Shown piece after piece: positions 35,701 to 44,048 of a stretch of DNA of 64,000 bases; within the stretch, counting starts at the first letter, position 1, and each line of letters starts with the position of its first letter. The stretch covers positions 299,380-363,379 of the forward strand of contig NZ_VLKO01000003.1 of the NCBI RefSeq assembly GCF_007830355.1, written 5' to 3'. The notes under the pieces are model-generated. The model worked only from the letters and a program-made list of their open reading frames with translations. It did not search any database and was not told the origin of the DNA. Origin of the DNA: Flavobacterium tiangeerense. GTDB lineage: Bacteria > Bacteroidota > Bacteroidia > Flavobacteriales > Flavobacteriaceae. The translations under genes and the position numbers were made by a program.

Positions 35701-36478
35701 GGTATACTATCAAAAAAAACAGGAAGAATTGCTTGATAATATTAATGTTCTATACGTGGCTTTAACTCGTGCAGAGGAACAGTTGTATGTGATTTCAAAT
35801 ATGAATCTATCTAGTAAAGGCGAAATTCCAAAGAATAATATGTGTAGCTTTTTCATTAATTATCTAGATCATAAAATTGGTTTTGAAGAGCAAAAATTAG
35901 AATATGAATTGGGTACACCGGTAAAGTTGTCTTCGGTAAAGCAACATGTTGATACTTCAAAAACAATTCCTGTTGTTTCAGAAATTTTGAATCCAAAGAA
36001 TATTAAAATTGCACAACGCGAATCTATAATGTGGGCAACGCAGCAACAAGAAGCCATTGAATACGGTAATTTAATTCATGAAATTTTATCCTTTGTAAAA
36101 ACAAAAAAAGATGTTGATATAGCCATTACAAAATCATTAGAAAATGGTTTAATATCATTTTTACAACAAGAAACGGTTTTGGCTACCATTCAAGAAATTG
36201 TGAATCATCCTGAATTAGAAATTTGTTTTTCAGAGGGGAATGAGGTTTTAAATGAGCAAACCATCATTCAAAAAGAAGGAAAATCTATAAAACCAGACCG
36301 TATGGTGATCACTCCAAATAAAGAAGTGCAATTGATAGACTATAAAACGGGTACTACTAATATAAAGTACCAACAACAATTAGAAGGGTATCAATCGGCG
36401 ATAGAGTTGATGGGTTATAAAGTGATAAAAAAAGCACTTATTTATATCGGAAAAGGAATCGAAGTAGTAAATTTGTAG
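32744..36478 (+). CDS. AddA/RecB-like helicase-nuclease carrying an in-frame DUF559 insertion
   Basis: UvrD/Rep-type ATPase with a C-terminal nuclease, used in double-strand break repair. Helicase motifs: Walker A in YDASAGSGKT (31-40), FFIDEFQDTSE, VGDPKQSIYRWRGG, TIHKSKGLEFPVV and ALTRAEEQL. The PD-(D/E)XK domain has KPDRM and IDYKTG near the end. Residues about 704-875 are not part of the family: two G/C-rich palindromes frame a whole DUF559 endonuclease domain (about 738-852: PAEKALWMELK, DFIVDF, VIEVDG, NRTNTLNKLGYKVIRF). Outside it SLYEAVETIISKF and NAYVQYFLDIVLERD would join directly. Residues about 10-24 are a third palindrome translated at the N-terminus. 1244 residues against about 1050 in relatives. 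TTG 32744 is the only usable start. Activity of the product is not known. Confidence 0.88.
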   Translation: MEPKINPVSAPSPLVSPDASGGEGKPSFSIYDASAGSGKTYALVKEYLKIILVATKNDAYRNILAITFTNKAVHEMKSRIVGSLSEFAKEEPNQKAQDLMLDLASDTKLSIIQIKTKSQQIIKHIIHNYAAFDISTIDKFTHKVIRAFAHDLNLPMTFEVTLDTENLLTEAVDAIIAQAGEDETLTKLLIDFTMEKTDDDKSWDISREILQTGKLVLNENNRNEITHFQDKSITEFVEIKKKLAETCKILQKESILLAEEGLSIIDKNGINLKSFSAGHFPNHLVAIKDGKYNPKNKTYHEFDDIKINKTAQDRAVIESIIPNLLQLLDSIYKLHDKINFYKAFLKNITPLSLLNTVSNELAKIQQEQNVLSIAEFNAIIHREIQNQPAPFIYERLGERYRHFFIDEFQDTSEMQWQNLIPLIDNALSGQDDYGVKGTLMIVGDPKQSIYRWRGGKAEQFIELSKDQNPFSNPDKRLEHLDKNYRSYSQIIEFNNDFFKLISNEFEHPDYKDLYENHSYQKTNDKKGGYVNISFIPKPEKGEEEYDTNLEEESKSKIDLYVEATLSTIQKTLQQGFQYKDIVVLTRKRSQGIAIANYLTEQGVPLLSSETLMIQNATEVRLIIHLLKYLKNSSDLESKANFLQYIAQNSQDKLPVHDFIAQGMALHKETDFENWLLGFDVSLSFQNIRKKSLYEAVETIISKFLSPSLSKGKGDEAANGLDKNVIAESNKLGYMTGGNYAHLLNEKAKEKRKEPTPAEKALWMELKSKSLDDHKFRQQHLIDDFIVDFVCLSKKLVIEVDGEYHFTDEQAELDSNRTNTLNKLGYKVIRFTNEQVLKNISEVLKEIKKEVMVQENSLDIIAPVSSPSLSGRAGEGNAYVQYFLDIVLERDIRNQAGISDFLNFWDKNAEKFSIPSPEGTNAVRIMTIHKSKGLEFPVVIFPFAEEDYNRKPKDKLWLNAEEEDFGLPKVLIDNSSAVEGFGEAAAAVYYQKKQEELLDNINVLYVALTRAEEQLYVISNMNLSSKGEIPKNNMCSFFINYLDHKIGFEEQKLEYELGTPVKLSSVKQHVDTSKTIPVVSEILNPKNIKIAQRESIMWATQQQEAIEYGNLIHEILSFVKTKKDVDIAITKSLENGLISFLQQETVLATIQEIVNHPELEICFSEGNEVLNEQTIIQKEGKSIKPDRMVITPNKEVQLIDYKTGTTNIKYQQQLEGYQSAIELMGYKVIKKALIYIGKGIEVVNL
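32772..32815. repeat. Family B palindrome, copy 1, within the 5' end of the addA-like gene
   Basis: TCCCTCCCC (32773-32781) pairs with GGGGAGGGA (32807-32815), and an inner TCCCGA pairs with TCGGGA (32791-32796, 32801-32806). It is read in frame as APSPLVSPDASGGEGK and is C/G-rich unlike its surroundings. Confidence 0.75.
34853..34889. repeat. Family B palindrome, copy 2 (left end of the DUF559 segment)
   Basis: CCCTCTCC AAA GGAAAGGG (34863-34881), one mismatched pair, read in frame as PSLSKGKGDE. Confidence 0.7.
35337..35370. repeat. Family B palindrome, copy 3 (right end of the DUF559 segment)
   Basis: CCCTCCC (35339-35345) pairs with GGGAGGG (35351-35357), 5-nt loop TTTCG, then GGGGAGGGG. 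Read in frame as SPSLSGRAGEG, close to copies 1 and 2. Confidence 0.75.
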
Positions 36479-36526
36479 CTCAAAAATGAATAATTCGCAA
36501 AAAATAGAACTTTTAAAAAACAGTTT

Positions 36527-37720
36527 ATGTACGGAAAAATAAAAGAACATCTTCAAGCTGAATTGCAAACCATAGAAGATAATGGGATTTTTAAGAAAGA
36601 AAGAATAATAACCTCACCACAAGGTGCCGAAATTACAATAGCAACCGGAGAAACGGTGCTTAATTTTTGTGCAAACAATTATTTAGGATTATCATCTCAT
36701 CCAGAAGTAGTTCAGGCTGCAAAAGATGCACTTGATACACATGGTTTTGGGATGTCATCTGTTCGTTTTATATGTGGTACACAAGACATACATAAAACAT
36801 TAGAGAGAAAAATATCTGAGTTTTACGGTTTAGAGGATACTATATTGTATGCAGCCGCATTTGATGCTAACGGTGGTGTTTTTGAACCTTTATTAGGTGA
36901 AAATGATGCCATAATTTCAGATAGTTTAAATCACGCTTCTATTATAGATGGTGTGCGTTTGTGTAAAGCAGCTCGTTACCGTTACGAGAACTCAAATATG
37001 GAGGATTTAGAACAGCAACTGATAAAAGCAACTGAGGCAGGAACTCGTTTCAAGTTAATTGTAACTGATGGCGTTTTCTCTATGGATGGATTAGTGGCGC
37101 CATTAGATAAAATTTGTAATTTAGCTGATAAATATGATGCCATGGTTATGGTAGATGAGTGCCATGCTGCAGGTTTTATTGGGGCAACCGGAAAAGGTAC
37201 GCTCGAGGCAAAAGGAGTAATGGGCAGGGTAGATATTGTTACGGGAACTCTAGGAAAAGCACTAGGAGGTGCAATGGGTGGTTACACTACGGCAAAAAAA
37301 GAAATTATAGAAATCTTACGTCAACGTTCAAGACCGTACTTGTTTTCAAATTCACTTGCTCCATCAATTGTAGGTGCTTCAATAAAGGTTTTTGAACTAC
37401 TAGAAAAAGACACCACTTTGCGTGATAAACTAGAATGGAATACAAATTATTTCAAAAACGGAATGAAAAAAGCTGGTTTTGATATCATTGATGGAGATTC
37501 TGCAATTGTACCAGTAATGCTGTATGATGCAAAGTTATCTCAAACCATGGCCGATGAATTATTAAAGAAAGGTATATATGTGATAGGCTTCTTTTTTCCA
37601 GTTGTTCCTAAGGATAAAGCAAGAATTAGAGTGCAACTCTCTGCAGCACATACACAAGCGCATTTAGATAAAGCAATTCAGGCATTTGTAGAAGTAGGGA
37701 CTATGTTAAATATTATATAA
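36527..37720 (+). CDS. kbl: Glycine C-acetyltransferase (2-amino-3-ketobutyrate CoA ligase)
   Basis: PLP enzyme of 397 residues that interconverts glycine + acetyl-CoA and 2-amino-3-oxobutyrate, the second step of threonine breakdown. The PLP lysine K244 lies in [10 protein letters not shown], the same number as in E. coli Kbl; DECHAAGF and [17 protein letters not shown] (alpha-oxoamine synthase start) are present. Serine palmitoyltransferase or AONS are close relatives, but the overall match to Kbl is better. The partner threonine dehydrogenase gene is not in the window. It lies 48 nt after the addA-like gene on the same strand. Confidence 0.93.
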   Translation: MYGKIKEHLQAELQTIEDNGIFKKERIITSPQGAEITIATGETVLNFCANNYLGLSSHPEVVQAAKDALDTHGFGMSSVRFICGTQDIHKTLERKISEFYGLEDTILYAAAFDANGGVFEPLLGENDAIISDSLNHASIIDGVRLCKAARYRYENSNMEDLEQQLIKATEAGTRFKLIVTDGVFSMDGLVAPLDKICNLADKYDAMVMVDECHAAGFIGATGKGTLEAKGVMGRVDIVTGTLGKALGGAMGGYTTAKKEIIEILRQRSRPYLFSNSLAPSIVGASIKVFELLEKDTTLRDKLEWNTNYFKNGMKKAGFDIIDGDSAIVPVMLYDAKLSQTMADELLKKGIYVIGFFFPVVPKDKARIRVQLSAAHTQAHLDKAIQAFVEVGTMLNII

Positions 37721-37731
37721 TTCCCACATTA

Positions 37732-37794
37732 AGCACGTAAATCTATTTTTTTTAACATTTCGTTTTGTAGTTTAAAATTTACGTGCTACTTTTG
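37732..37794 (+). promoter_or_regulatory. ompA promoter with an overlapping 11-bp inverted repeat
   Basis: TTG (37765-37767), 19 nt, TACTTTTG (37787-37794): a full promoter. A perfect inverted repeat AGCACGTAAAT (37732-37742) and ATTTACGTGCT (37777-37787) spans it, its right arm ending at the first base of the -7 box. It can act as an operator or as a kbl terminator hairpin. Confidence 0.7.
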
Positions 37795-37830
37795 TTCATA
37801 ATTAACTAAATGTAATTAAAAAATTTAAGT

Positions 37831-39246
37831 ATGAAACATCTTAACAAAATTTTTGTTGCTGCGATGATGGTGGTGGGATTTACGTCTCAAGCACAAGATA
37901 GCAACAATCCTATTGCAATATCTTTCGGAGTAAATGCAATAGATACTAAAACAAGTGCAGGAGGAGGAAAAGGATGGGCTGATCGTCATTTCTCTCAGCC
38001 ATTTGCTGTAAAAGACAACTGGAATATTTTACCATCAGTATCGTACCTAAGCGTATCGAAGTATGTTGGAGATAATTTCTCTGTAGGTCTTGCAGGATCT
38101 GTGAATAAAATTGATAAATTGGTAACTTTTAACCCAGCTGCTCCTGGTAGAGACTCTCGTGGGTATGTTGTAAACAATCCTGGAGACTTAATGTATTATG
38201 GAATTGATGCTACTGTTAAATATAGTTTCATGAACATGATCAAATCAAAAGTTATTGACCCTTCTCTTTCTGTAGGTGGTGGATACACTTTCCTAGGAGA
38301 TACTAGCTTCGGAACTGTAAATCCTGGTGCAGGTTTAACTTTATGGTTTACTGAAAATGTAGGTGTAGAGTTAGCAACAAGATACAAAAAATCTTTTGGA
38401 GATGGAGAATTGCAAAGATCTCTTTTCCAACATTCTGCAGGTGTGATCTTCAAATTTGGAGGTAAAGATACTGACGGAGATGGAATCTACGATAAAGATG
38501 ATGCTTGTCCAGATGTTGCTGGTTTAAAGCAATTCAACGGATGTCCTGATACTGATGGAGACGGAATCCAAGATAGCGCTGACTCTTGTCCAGACGTTGC
38601 AGGTTTAGCAGCTTTAAATGGTTGTCCTGATGCTGATGGAGATGGTATCGCTGATAAAGATGATGCTTGTCCTAATGAAGCAGGTCCAGTTGCATTAAAA
38701 GGATGTCCTGATACTGACGGAGACGGAGTAGCTGATAAAAATGACAAATGTCCTACTGTAGCAGGTCCTAAAGATAACGCAGGTTGTCCTTGGCCAGATA
38801 CTGATGGAGACGGTGTATTAGACAAAGATGACAAATGTCCTTCTGTAAAAGGAACTGTTGCTAACCAAGGTTGTCCTGAAGTTTCTGAAGAAGTGATGAA
38901 AACTTTAAATAACTACGGTAAAGTAATCTTATTTGATTCTGGTAAATCTACTTTCCAACAAGGTACTTACACAGTATTGACATCAATTAAAGATATCTTG
39001 AATGAGTATCCAAATTCTAAATTCCAAATTGAAGGTCACACTGATAGCGATGGAAGTAATGAATTAAACCAATCTTTATCTGAAAACAGAGCTGCTGCAG
39101 TTAAAAACTATTTAGTTGAAAACGGAATTGCTACTGAAAGATTAAGATCTACTGGTTTTGGTGAAACTAAACCAATTGCACCTAACAAAACTGCAAAAGG
39201 AAAAGCTGAAAACAGAAGAGTTGAGATTTCTTTGATTAAAGAATAA
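37831..39246 (+). CDS. OmpA-family outer-membrane protein with thrombospondin-3 repeats
   Basis: 471 residues. Signal peptide (cut near TSQAQ), then a beta-barrel of about 190 residues, five calcium-binding thrombospondin type 3 repeats ([19 protein letters not shown] and similar, about 210-345) and a C-terminal OmpA domain that binds peptidoglycan ([28 protein letters not shown]). This protein class is abundant and structural in Flavobacteria. It has its own strong promoter and terminator. The leader is about 30 nt long. Confidence 0.95.
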   Translation: MKHLNKIFVAAMMVVGFTSQAQDSNNPIAISFGVNAIDTKTSAGGGKGWADRHFSQPFAVKDNWNILPSVSYLSVSKYVGDNFSVGLAGSVNKIDKLVTFNPAAPGRDSRGYVVNNPGDLMYYGIDATVKYSFMNMIKSKVIDPSLSVGGGYTFLGDTSFGTVNPGAGLTLWFTENVGVELATRYKKSFGDGELQRSLFQHSAGVIFKFGGKDTDGDGIYDKDDACPDVAGLKQFNGCPDTDGDGIQDSADSCPDVAGLAALNGCPDADGDGIADKDDACPNEAGPVALKGCPDTDGDGVADKNDKCPTVAGPKDNAGCPWPDTDGDGVLDKDDKCPSVKGTVANQGCPEVSEEVMKTLNNYGKVILFDSGKSTFQQGTYTVLTSIKDILNEYPNSKFQIEGHTDSDGSNELNQSLSENRAAAVKNYLVENGIATERLRSTGFGETKPIAPNKTAKGKAENRRVEISLIKE

Positions 39247-39266
39247 TTTCCTCAAAATATTTATAG

Positions 39267-39298
39267 AAAACGCCTCGATTTATCGGGGCGTTTTTTTT
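39267..39298 (+). terminator. Terminator after ompA
   Basis: AAAACGCCTCGAT (39267-39279) pairs with ATCGGGGCGTTTT (39282-39294) with one G.U pair, followed by T. Confidence 0.85.
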
Positions 39299-39309
39299 AT
39301 TTTTATAAA

Positions 39310-42087
39310 ATGACAAACATTACTTTTTTAGATAAAATAGCTACAGTTTTAATAGAAAAATACGCAACTAGTTTTTCGGATACAATTATAGTGCTGCCAA
39401 ATAAACGAGCTAAAATATTTCTTATCGAAGCTCTAAAACGTCAGGTGACTTCAAATGTTTTTTCTCCAGACATTATCAGTATTGAGGATTTTATTCAAGA
39501 CATTGCAGGTATTCGTACTATTGATCCTATTGAGTTGTTATTTGAATTTTATGAAGTATACTTGTCAGTTACTGATAAAACAAACCAACAGAGCTTTGAG
39601 TTATTTGCCAATTGGGCCAAAACCTTATTGCAAGATTTTAATGAAATTGATCGGTATTTACTTGATCCAGCACATGTATTGTCCTATTTGAAAGATATTG
39701 AGGACATCAAAAAATGGGGTATTGAGGTGGAGAATAAAACGACTTTATTAGAGAAATATATTGATTTCTGGAAGTTATTACCACATTATTATCAATCGCT
39801 ATATGCACATTTATTGACTAAAGGGATTGGTTATCAAGGATTAATTTATAGAGAAGCAGTCCTTAATTTAATTCATTTTTCGGAAAGTGTTCAAAATAAA
39901 AAATATCTTTTTGCAGGGTTTAATGCATTAAATGCTGCCGAAGAGAAAATAATTCAACACCTTATAGCAAGTGAACAAGCTGAAATTTTTTGGGATGTAG
40001 ATCAAACTTTTCTCAATGACCCGTATCATGATGCAGGACTTTTTGTGAGAAGGTTTAAAGAAAATTGGAAACATTATAAGGTAAATCCTTTTGAATGGAT
40101 AGTTGATGATTTTTCTAAAACTAAAAACATTCATTTCATTGGTACACCCAAAACGATAGGTCAAGCTAAAATTGCGGGAAGTATAATAGAAAATGTAATC
40201 CTTGAATCAATAACATCTCAGGCTGCTGGTAAACTTGATAAAGTAGCTGTAGTACTTGGAGATGAGAATCTTTTAGTTCCACTTTTATATTCGTTACCAT
40301 CAAGTGTTGGCGCTTTAAATATTACAATGGGTTATTCCAGCAAGAATAATCCAGCTCAAATATTGATAAGTAAATTATTTAAAATGCATACCAATGCACT
40401 TTCAAGAAATGCTAAAAGCTACGTTTTATATTACAAAGATGTTTTGGATATTTTGACACATCCTTTAGTAGAACCGTATGCAAATACAAGTGCGCTCGTA
40501 AAAATTATCAATCAAAATAATTATACGTTTATCACCCATCATAAATTGATGGAGTTGCAAGTTGAGCCTAGTGAATTGTTTTTGTTGTTATTTCAAAAAT
40601 GGGAAAACGGATCGATTCCTGTTTTAGAAACAATTTCTAAATTATTGCAAACCATTAAAGAGAATTTAAGCAACGATAATGAGGAAGAAAAAATCACGAA
40701 GGCCTTTGTTTTTGCTATTTTTAAAGTAATCAATAAACTCATTAACTACTATTCTAAACACGAACATATTGATAAAATAGAAACGCTATATTCTATTTAT
40801 AAGCAGGTTATTGATCTTGCCGAAGTATCGTTTGAGGGAGAACCACTACATGGTTTGCAGATTATGGGTGTGTTAGAAAGTAGGGTTTTGGATTTTGATA
40901 CAGTCATTGTCACCTCTATGAATGAAGGTAAATTCCCTGCTGGTAAATCTCAAAATTCCTTTATTCCTTATGATGTGAAAAGAGAGTTGGGTTTACCAAC
41001 TTTTAAGGAGAAAGACGCCATTTACACCTATCATTTTTATCATTTATTGCAGCGTGCCAAGACTATTTATTTGTTGTATAACACCGAAAGTGAAGGTTTG
41101 GATGCAGGTGAAAAAAGTAGGTTTATCACACAACTGGAAGTAGAAAAGCAAAAAAATCACACCATTACTCATGAAATTTACAATGCGGTTTTACCCGATA
41201 CGGCGTACCAACCTATTGTAATTCCTAAATCAGAAAGTGTGATGCTGCGATTGAAAGAAATTGCGGAAAAAGGATTTTCACCCTCTGCTCTAACCAGTTA
41301 TATCCGCAATCCGATACAGTTTTATTTCCAAAAGATCCTACGTATTAGCGAAGTGGAAGAGGTGGAAGAAAATATTGCTTTGAATACCCTGGGGACCATT
41401 ATTCATGAGACCTTACGTGTTTTATACGAACCCTTTATTAATAAATTTATTTCAGAAACTGATATTCTAAATTGTTTTAAACAAATAGATGATGAGGTTC
41501 TCAAGCAATTTAAATTAGTGTACAAGGAAGGCGAAATCAAAAAAGGAAAGAATTTATTAGCGTTTGAAGTAGCCAAACGTAATGTTTCTAATTTCTTGAA
41601 AGTAGAATTAGAAAATATCAAAAATGGAGATGCCATCAAAATTATTGCTTTAGAACAAACTTTTGAGCGCATTTTGCATCATCCGAATTTGCCTTTTCCA
41701 GTATTGATAAAAGGAAATGTGGACCGAATCGAAGAGCGCAATGGAAACATCCGAATCATCGATTACAAAACAGGAAAAGTGGAAAAAGCTAATGTGACTT
41801 TGAAATCATGGAACGGACTTATTGAAGATATTAAAAGCGATAAAATTATTCAGGTGCTTGCCTATGCTTTTATGTACGAAACCGAAGCAAAAGGGAAAAC
41901 CATCGAAGCAGGTATCATCTCATTTAAAAATCTAAAAGCAGGTTTTTTACCGTTTAATTTTAAAGTAGATAAAACAGTTAATAGTAGCATCACTGATGAT
42001 ATTTTGAGGAATTATCTGGAACAACTGGTACTTTTACTAAGTGAAATTTTGGATGAGAATACGCCTTTCAAAGAAAAAATAATTTAA
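39310..42087 (+). CDS. AddB-like PD-(D/E)XK nuclease/helicase-like subunit
   Basis: 925 residues, the probable partner of the AddA-like protein. The N-terminal IIVLPNKRAKIFLIEALK is a degenerate UvrD-like ATP site, the middle contains VTSMNEGKFPAG, and the C-terminal nuclease has GNVDRI and RIIDYKTGKV with the D-x-K core. The Fe-S cluster cysteines of Bacillus AddB are missing (SALTSYIRNPIQFYFQKI has none), as in other Bacteroidota versions. Gene order addA-kbl-ompA-addB is unusual since the pair is normally adjacent. The gene starts 12 nt after the ompA terminator, so its transcription needs some readthrough or a promoter in that stretch. Confidence 0.85.
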   Translation: MTNITFLDKIATVLIEKYATSFSDTIIVLPNKRAKIFLIEALKRQVTSNVFSPDIISIEDFIQDIAGIRTIDPIELLFEFYEVYLSVTDKTNQQSFELFANWAKTLLQDFNEIDRYLLDPAHVLSYLKDIEDIKKWGIEVENKTTLLEKYIDFWKLLPHYYQSLYAHLLTKGIGYQGLIYREAVLNLIHFSESVQNKKYLFAGFNALNAAEEKIIQHLIASEQAEIFWDVDQTFLNDPYHDAGLFVRRFKENWKHYKVNPFEWIVDDFSKTKNIHFIGTPKTIGQAKIAGSIIENVILESITSQAAGKLDKVAVVLGDENLLVPLLYSLPSSVGALNITMGYSSKNNPAQILISKLFKMHTNALSRNAKSYVLYYKDVLDILTHPLVEPYANTSALVKIINQNNYTFITHHKLMELQVEPSELFLLLFQKWENGSIPVLETISKLLQTIKENLSNDNEEEKITKAFVFAIFKVINKLINYYSKHEHIDKIETLYSIYKQVIDLAEVSFEGEPLHGLQIMGVLESRVLDFDTVIVTSMNEGKFPAGKSQNSFIPYDVKRELGLPTFKEKDAIYTYHFYHLLQRAKTIYLLYNTESEGLDAGEKSRFITQLEVEKQKNHTITHEIYNAVLPDTAYQPIVIPKSESVMLRLKEIAEKGFSPSALTSYIRNPIQFYFQKILRISEVEEVEENIALNTLGTIIHETLRVLYEPFINKFISETDILNCFKQIDDEVLKQFKLVYKEGEIKKGKNLLAFEVAKRNVSNFLKVELENIKNGDAIKIIALEQTFERILHHPNLPFPVLIKGNVDRIEERNGNIRIIDYKTGKVEKANVTLKSWNGLIEDIKSDKIIQVLAYAFMYETEAKGKTIEAGIISFKNLKAGFLPFNFKVDKTVNSSITDDILRNYLEQLVLLLSEILDENTPFKEKII

Positions 42088-42166
42088 TTCAGCAACTATC
42101 AGAAAACTAAATAATAGTTACGAGTTTTACAAAAGTACTTTAGCCGTAAACATTGGTATAAGCGCT

Positions 42167-42391
42167 TTGGCAGGTGTTTTTGGAGGTTTTGAAACCTTTA
42201 AATATGTCCTTTTGTTTTTCGGTTTTTTCATTAGTCTTTTGATTAAAGAGGTGAATGCTAAAAAGGAATACTTGTTTTATTACAACAACGGTCTTTCAAA
42301 AATTCAGTTGATTGTTTATGGATTCCTTATTAATTTTTTCTGCTCTATGATCTTCATTCTTGTTGTGAATCTTATCTCGAATTTCCTATGA
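42167..42391 (+). CDS. Small membrane protein of an ABC system, start uncertain
   Basis: About 74 residues from TTG 42167, with two membrane segments (KYVLLFFGFFISLLI and IVYGFLINFFCSMIFILVVNLI). Coding-like sequence in the same frame continues upstream to about 42098 (IRKLNNSYEFYKSTLAVNIGISALAG), where it lacks an ATG, GTG or TTG; ATC 42098 is the best-placed codon. Either an unusual start is used or the N-terminus was lost. The last 4 nt overlap the ATPase gene (ATGA), so it is its membrane partner. Family not recognised. Confidence 0.6.
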   Translation: MAGVFGGFETFKYVLLFFGFFISLLIKEVNAKKEYLFYYNNGLSKIQLIVYGFLINFFCSMIFILVVNLISNFL

Positions 42392-43059
42392 CAACAAGTA
42401 TTTTAGAAGTAGATAGCGTACAAAAACAATACAATGGAAAAATTATCCTTTCGGATGTGTATTTGAAATGTGAAACAGGAACTGTTCTCGGGCTTTTGGG
42501 TCGAAATGGTTCTGGTAAATCTACATTATTGAAGATTATTTTCGGGATAGAACCAGCTGATTTTAAGTTTGTTCGGGTTGGTGGAAAAGTGCTGTCAAAA
42601 ACAAGTGAGCTGTTAAAAGAAATCAGCTATTTACCTCAGGATTCTTTTATTTCAAATTCTTTTTCGGTGCAAAAAACCATTCAATTGAGCATTGCAAAAG
42701 AGAACGTAAAAGATTTTTATGCAGATGCCATGATACAGTCTATGTTGGGTAAAAAAATCAAACATTTATCTGGCGGGGAATTGCGTTATCTAGAAATAAA
42801 ATTAATCTTTAACAATGATTCAAAATTTGTACTGCTTGATGAGCCTTATAATGGATTGTCACCCATCATGATTGAAAACATAAATGCGTTAATCACAACA
42901 ATGTCGGCTGTAAAAGGTATTTTGATCAGCGATCATAATTATCAAAATGTGATTCAAATTTCTACCAAACTGGCATTAATGAAAGATGGGAAAATGCATC
43001 ATTTAAAAGATAAAAACGAACTCATCGAAAAAGGGTATTTAAAATCTGGTATGCTCTAA
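42388..43059 (+). CDS. ABC transporter ATP-binding protein
   Basis: 223 residues, short ATPase. Walker A GRNGSGKST, Q loop LPQDS, signature LSGGELRY, Walker B FVLLDEPYNGL and a switch His in SDHNY are all intact. It starts inside the stop of the upstream small membrane gene (4-nt overlap) and ends overlapping the convergent hydrolase gene by 4 nt. With its small partner it may form an ABC exporter, substrate unknown. Confidence 0.88.
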   Translation: MTTSILEVDSVQKQYNGKIILSDVYLKCETGTVLGLLGRNGSGKSTLLKIIFGIEPADFKFVRVGGKVLSKTSELLKEISYLPQDSFISNSFSVQKTIQLSIAKENVKDFYADAMIQSMLGKKIKHLSGGELRYLEIKLIFNNDSKFVLLDEPYNGLSPIMIENINALITTMSAVKGILISDHNYQNVIQISTKLALMKDGKMHHLKDKNELIEKGYLKSGML

Positions 43060-43838
43060 ATACTTTTAAAAAAAGACAATAGAACAGCTAATAATTCGTC
43101 TTGATTTTCTAGGTGACTCATGTGTCCATCAGGAAAAGTGATAAGTTGGACCGCCGTGTTTTCTATTTGTTCCTTGGTTTCCTCATAATTCAAAACAGGA
43201 TCTTTTTCGCCTAAAATTAAAAGTTTAGGAAAAGGCGTAAGGTGCAGCAATACTTCTCGATCTTGCCTGATTTTCATGCCTTCTAGTGAAGCAACAATTC
43301 CTTGCAAGGGCGTTTGTAGTGCTCCTTTTTTAACGTTTTCAATCGTAGCAGCCAATCGCTCTCTGTTATTTTCACTAAATAAATTACCAATCGAAAGCGA
43401 AATGAAATTTACAAATGATTGTTTCACGGCTTTAATGGCACGATCCCGATTTTTTTTGCGCTCTTCACTGTCCGCCCTTGCGGTCGAGTTGAGTAAAACC
43501 AATCCTTTGATAGTGTCAGGATATAATTCGGCGAACGCCAAAGCCACATAACCTCCCATAGAATGCCCTACGAAAATAGCTTTGCGAATGCGCAATTCTG
43601 ATAAAACCGCATGAACTACATCGGCATTGTCCTCCATGGTATGCACATATCCCAAACATTCTGTGGCGCCATGACCTAATAAATCAATGCTAATAACACG
43701 ATTTTTTAGCGCTAATTTTGGGACATAAAAATCCCACATGCTTTTGTTTTCTAGAAAACCGTGGAGTAAAATAATTGCAGTTCCTTTTCCTTCGTCAGTA
43801 TAGGAAATAGTGGTGTTTTTAAAGAGGATTTGTTTCAA
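43056..43838 (-). CDS. Alpha/beta-fold hydrolase
   Basis: 260 residues. HGFLENKSMWDF, nucleophile elbow GHSMGGYVAL, and the C-terminal His in FPDGHMSHLEN with an acid before it (GEKDPVLN). The substrate cannot be told; it could be an esterase or a MenH- or BioH-like enzyme. Single gene with a good promoter at 43855-43862, convergent with the ATPase gene. Confidence 0.85.
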   Translation of the reverse strand: MKQILFKNTTISYTDEGKGTAIILLHGFLENKSMWDFYVPKLALKNRVISIDLLGHGATECLGYVHTMEDNADVVHAVLSELRIRKAIFVGHSMGGYVALAFAELYPDTIKGLVLLNSTARADSEERKKNRDRAIKAVKQSFVNFISLSIGNLFSENNRERLAATIENVKKGALQTPLQGIVASLEGMKIRQDREVLLHLTPFPKLLILGEKDPVLNYEETKEQIENTAVQLITFPDGHMSHLENQDELLAVLLSFFKSI

Positions 43839-43854
43839 TTTTGTAATGTTTGTG

Positions 43855-43881
43855 CAAAGCTAAAGCTTTAATTTTTTTCAA
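43855..43881 (-). promoter_or_regulatory. Promoter of the hydrolase gene
   Basis: Minus strand TTG (43881-43879), 16 nt, TAGCTTTG (43862-43855), a full -7 box 16 nt upstream of the ATG. Confidence 0.45.
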
Positions 43882-44014
43882 AACATATTAGCCATTTAAG
43901 TTTTAAATTTTTTTGGGTGAATATTGGTGATAGCTGAAATAAAAAAATAAACATATAAGTCATGTAAGCTCATTTATTCATTTTATTACAGTACTTAAAT
44001 GACTTATTTGTTTA

Positions 44015-44041
44015 CAAAAAAGCTCTCATTTCTGAGAGCCT
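44015..44041 (-). terminator. Terminator of the AIM24-like gene
   Basis: On the minus strand GCTCTCA (44039 to 44033) pairs with TGAGAGC (44028 to 44022), 4-nt loop, followed by a T run. Confidence 0.8.
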
Positions 44042-44048
44042 TTGAGTC

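Noticed and set aside
38487..38834. Minus-strand frame of 115 codons opposite the thrombospondin-3 repeats
   Set aside because: Repetitive translation (PSPSVSG) is only the antisense image of calcium repeats in the ompA gene.
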